From: an uncultured Gemella sp.
GTDB taxonomy: Bacteria > Bacillota > Bacilli > Staphylococcales > Gemellaceae
Length of the DNA stretch: 6,879 nt
Assembly (NCBI GenBank): GCA_947254465.1
Contig: CAMYEU010000091.1
Span: 1-6,879, forward strand
Reading direction: 5' to 3'
Shown here: positions 5,487-6,879 of the stretch, one piece after another
How the letters are laid out: each line of letters opens with the position of its first letter
How positions within the stretch are numbered: position 1 is the stretch's first letter
The notes under the pieces: model-generated
Told to the model about the DNA's origin: nothing
Database searches by the model: none
What the model saw: the letters and a program-made list of their open reading frames with translations, nothing else
Position numbers and translations under genes: made by a program

Positions 5487-6116
5487 ATGTTAGAATTAAA
5501 AAATATTAGTAAAAAATTCAAAGATAGACAAATACTTTCAGATTTTAATTTAACTGTAGAAGAGAATAAGATTTTAGCAATAGTTGGACCATCAGGTGGT
5601 GGGAAAACAACGTTGTTAAGAATGCTAGCTGGTCTTGAAAAAATAGATTCAGGTGAAATTATTTATAATGGTGAATCTCTTCCGATAGATGAATTGGAAA
5701 AAAGAAATCTTTTAGGTTTTGTATTCCAAGATTTCCAGTTGTTTCCACATCTTACGGTTCTGGAAAATCTAGTTTTATCTCCAATGAAAACAATGGACAT
5801 GGAAAAACGTGATGCTGAGAAAAAAGCAATTAAATTGTTAGAAAAACTTGGTTTAGAAAAACAGATTAATAATTATCCAATTTCTTTATCTGGTGGACAA
5901 AAACAGCGTGTTGCATTAGCACGTGCTATGATGATAGAACCCAAAATCATAGGTTATGATGAACCGACAAGTGCATTAGATCCTGAATTAAGATTAGAAG
6001 TAGAGAAGTTAATACTTAAGAATAGAGAGCTTGGTATTACACAAATTGTTGTAACCCATGATTTACAGTTTGCTGAAAATATTGCTGATAGCATTCTGAA
6101 AGTAGAACCGAAATAA
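5487..6116 (+). CDS. Polar amino acid ABC transporter ATP-binding protein (GlnQ family)
   Basis: This cytoplasmic ATPase powers the importer. Motifs, in order, are Walker A GPSGGGKT (34-41), the Q-loop VFQDFQLFPHLT with Gln81, the signature LSGGQKQR (134-141), Walker B ending in GYDEPTSALD (156-165) with catalytic Glu159, and the H-loop His191 in VVTHD. All catalytic residues are present. At 209 residues it is shorter than typical GlnQ proteins (about 240), ending soon after the H-loop with DSILKVEPK. The missing part is the C-terminal tail that usually follows the switch region. The ending is clean and the next gene begins 11 bp later, so it appears to be a natural short form and not a broken gene. 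The Walker B strand reads KIIGYDEP, less hydrophobic than the usual LLFDEP type. Confidence 0.95.
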   Translation: MLELKNISKKFKDRQILSDFNLTVEENKILAIVGPSGGGKTTLLRMLAGLEKIDSGEIIYNGESLPIDELEKRNLLGFVFQDFQLFPHLTVLENLVLSPMKTMDMEKRDAEKKAIKLLEKLGLEKQINNYPISLSGGQKQRVALARAMMIEPKIIGYDEPTSALDPELRLEVEKLILKNRELGITQIVVTHDLQFAENIADSILKVEPK

Positions 6117-6124
6117 GAGGTGAT
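6117..6124 (+). promoter_or_regulatory. Ribosome binding site of the binding-protein gene
   Basis: GAGGTGAT begins directly after the ATPase stop and is complementary to the 3' end of 16S rRNA over eight bases. It lies just upstream of the ATG at 6128 and fixes the start of the lipoprotein. Confidence 0.85.
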
Positions 6125-6127
6125 TAA

Positions 6128-6879
6128 ATGAGAAAATTAAAATTCTTTTTAACACTTATTATTACTGTTTTGATAATTACGGGTTGTGCTTCTGGAGGAA
6201 AAGATAAACCTAAAAAAGATAATTGGAATGATTTTCAAAATGATAAGAAAATCATTATTGGTTTTGATAACACATTTGTACCAATGGGATTCCAAGATAA
6301 AAGTGGTAAAAATGTAGGTTTTGATATAGATTTAGCGAATTCAGTATTTGAAAAGTACGGAATTAAAGTAGAGTGGCAAGCTATAAACTGGGATCTTAAA
6401 GAAACAGAATTGAAGAATGGGAATATTGACTTAATTTGGAATGGATATTCTAAGACTACGGAAAGAGAAGCTGTTGTGCAATTTACTAAGCAGTATATGG
6501 TAAATGAACAGGTTGTAGTTGTAAAGAAATCTAAAAATATTAGATCTGTAACTGATTTAAAGGATAAAGTTCTTGGTGCTCAAAATGGATCTTCAGGATA
6601 CGACACTTTTAACGAGAATCCAGAAGTACTTAAAAATATTGTAAAAAATAATGATGCTACTCAGTACGAGAGTTTCAATGAAGCTTTAATTGACTTAGAA
6701 AATGATAGAATAGATGCATTATTAATAGATAGAGTGTATGCGAACTATTATTTAAAACAACAAAACAAATTAGAAGACTTTGATATTTTAAATGCTGGTT
6801 TTGATAGTGAGGCTTTTGCGGTTGGAGCAAGAAAAGCTGATATGACACTAGTTAATAAGATTAATGAAGTATTTTATGA
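6128..6879 (+). CDS. Amino acid ABC transporter substrate-binding lipoprotein (family 3), 3' truncated by the window edge
   Basis: This extracellular lipid-anchored receptor would deliver a polar amino acid to the permease. The frame is open from the ATG at 6128 to the last base: 250 full codons plus two bases, with no stop. The final TGA-like triplet is out of frame. The N-terminus is a lipoprotein signal peptide: MRKLK, a hydrophobic stretch (about 6-18) and the lipobox ITGC with Cys20 as the lipidated residue, then a polar linker. The mature part has the family 3 pattern: a GFD-FVPMGF-type start, VGFDIDLANSVF, NIDLIWNGYSKTTERE (the Arg normally binds the ligand carboxylate), GAQNGSSGYD, and DALLIDRVYANYYL in lobe 2. 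Usual length is about 260-280 residues, so only a short tail is missing. The exact amino acid cannot be assigned. Confidence 0.94.
   Translation, partial: MRKLKFFLTLIITVLIITGCASGGKDKPKKDNWNDFQNDKKIIIGFDNTFVPMGFQDKSGKNVGFDIDLANSVFEKYGIKVEWQAINWDLKETELKNGNIDLIWNGYSKTTEREAVVQFTKQYMVNEQVVVVKKSKNIRSVTDLKDKVLGAQNGSSGYDTFNENPEVLKNIVKNNDATQYESFNEALIDLENDRIDALLIDRVYANYYLKQQNKLEDFDILNAGFDSEAFAVGARKADMTLVNKINEVFY

Noticed and set aside
6872..6879. TGA at the very end of the window as the stop of the binding-protein gene
   Set aside because: The in-frame codon is TAT at 6875-6877 and the last two bases begin another codon, so the TGA at 6877-6879 is out of frame.
1..6879. A new defence, mobile or other undescribed gene system
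   Set aside because: Every long gene belongs to a well-known housekeeping or transport family, and there are no repeats, integrases, toxin-antitoxin pairs or unknown genes in the window.

Overview
The window looks like one end of an assembled contig from a low-GC, AT-rich member of the Bacillota (Bacilli). The evidence is the strong A/T codon bias, purine-rich Shine-Dalgarno sites ahead of every gene, the clpX-lon-ysxC order also known from Bacillus subtilis, and a lipoprotein-type binding protein. A relative of Gemella would fit the composition and gene content, but this is a guess from memory, not something the window proves.

The first 46 bases are not biological. Positions 13-46 are the Illumina Nextera read-2 transposase adapter, ending in the 19-base Tn5 mosaic end, and positions 1-12 fit the end of the P7 primer plus an 8-base i7 index. 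Genuine DNA starts at about 47, inside clpX.

Region 1 (47-4167) is a protein-quality-control cluster on the + strand. It holds a 5'-truncated clpX (unfoldase of the ClpXP protease), lon (ATP-dependent LonA protease, TTG start) and ysxC/engB (ribosome-assembly GTPase). The genes are 22 and 2 bp apart, and the cluster ends at a strong rho-independent terminator. The clpX promoter lies outside the window.

Region 2 (4168-4745) is a single-gene unit for ribosomal protein bS16 (rpsP). It has two tandem promoters, an unusually structured leader and its own terminator. The 344-bp gap before rpsP holds this regulatory DNA. It includes a hairpin, an inverted repeat over the -35 box, and a 16-of-17 pair long-range stem ending just before the rpsP ribosome binding site.

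Region 3 (4746-6879) is a polar amino acid ABC importer operon in the order permease, ATPase, lipoprotein binding protein. It is driven by an extended -10 promoter that abuts the rpsP terminator. The binding-protein gene runs off the right edge without a stop codon. I found no mobile element, CRISPR array, tRNA or rRNA, and no convincing new multi-gene system. The most interesting material is the rpsP leader and the adapter artefact.
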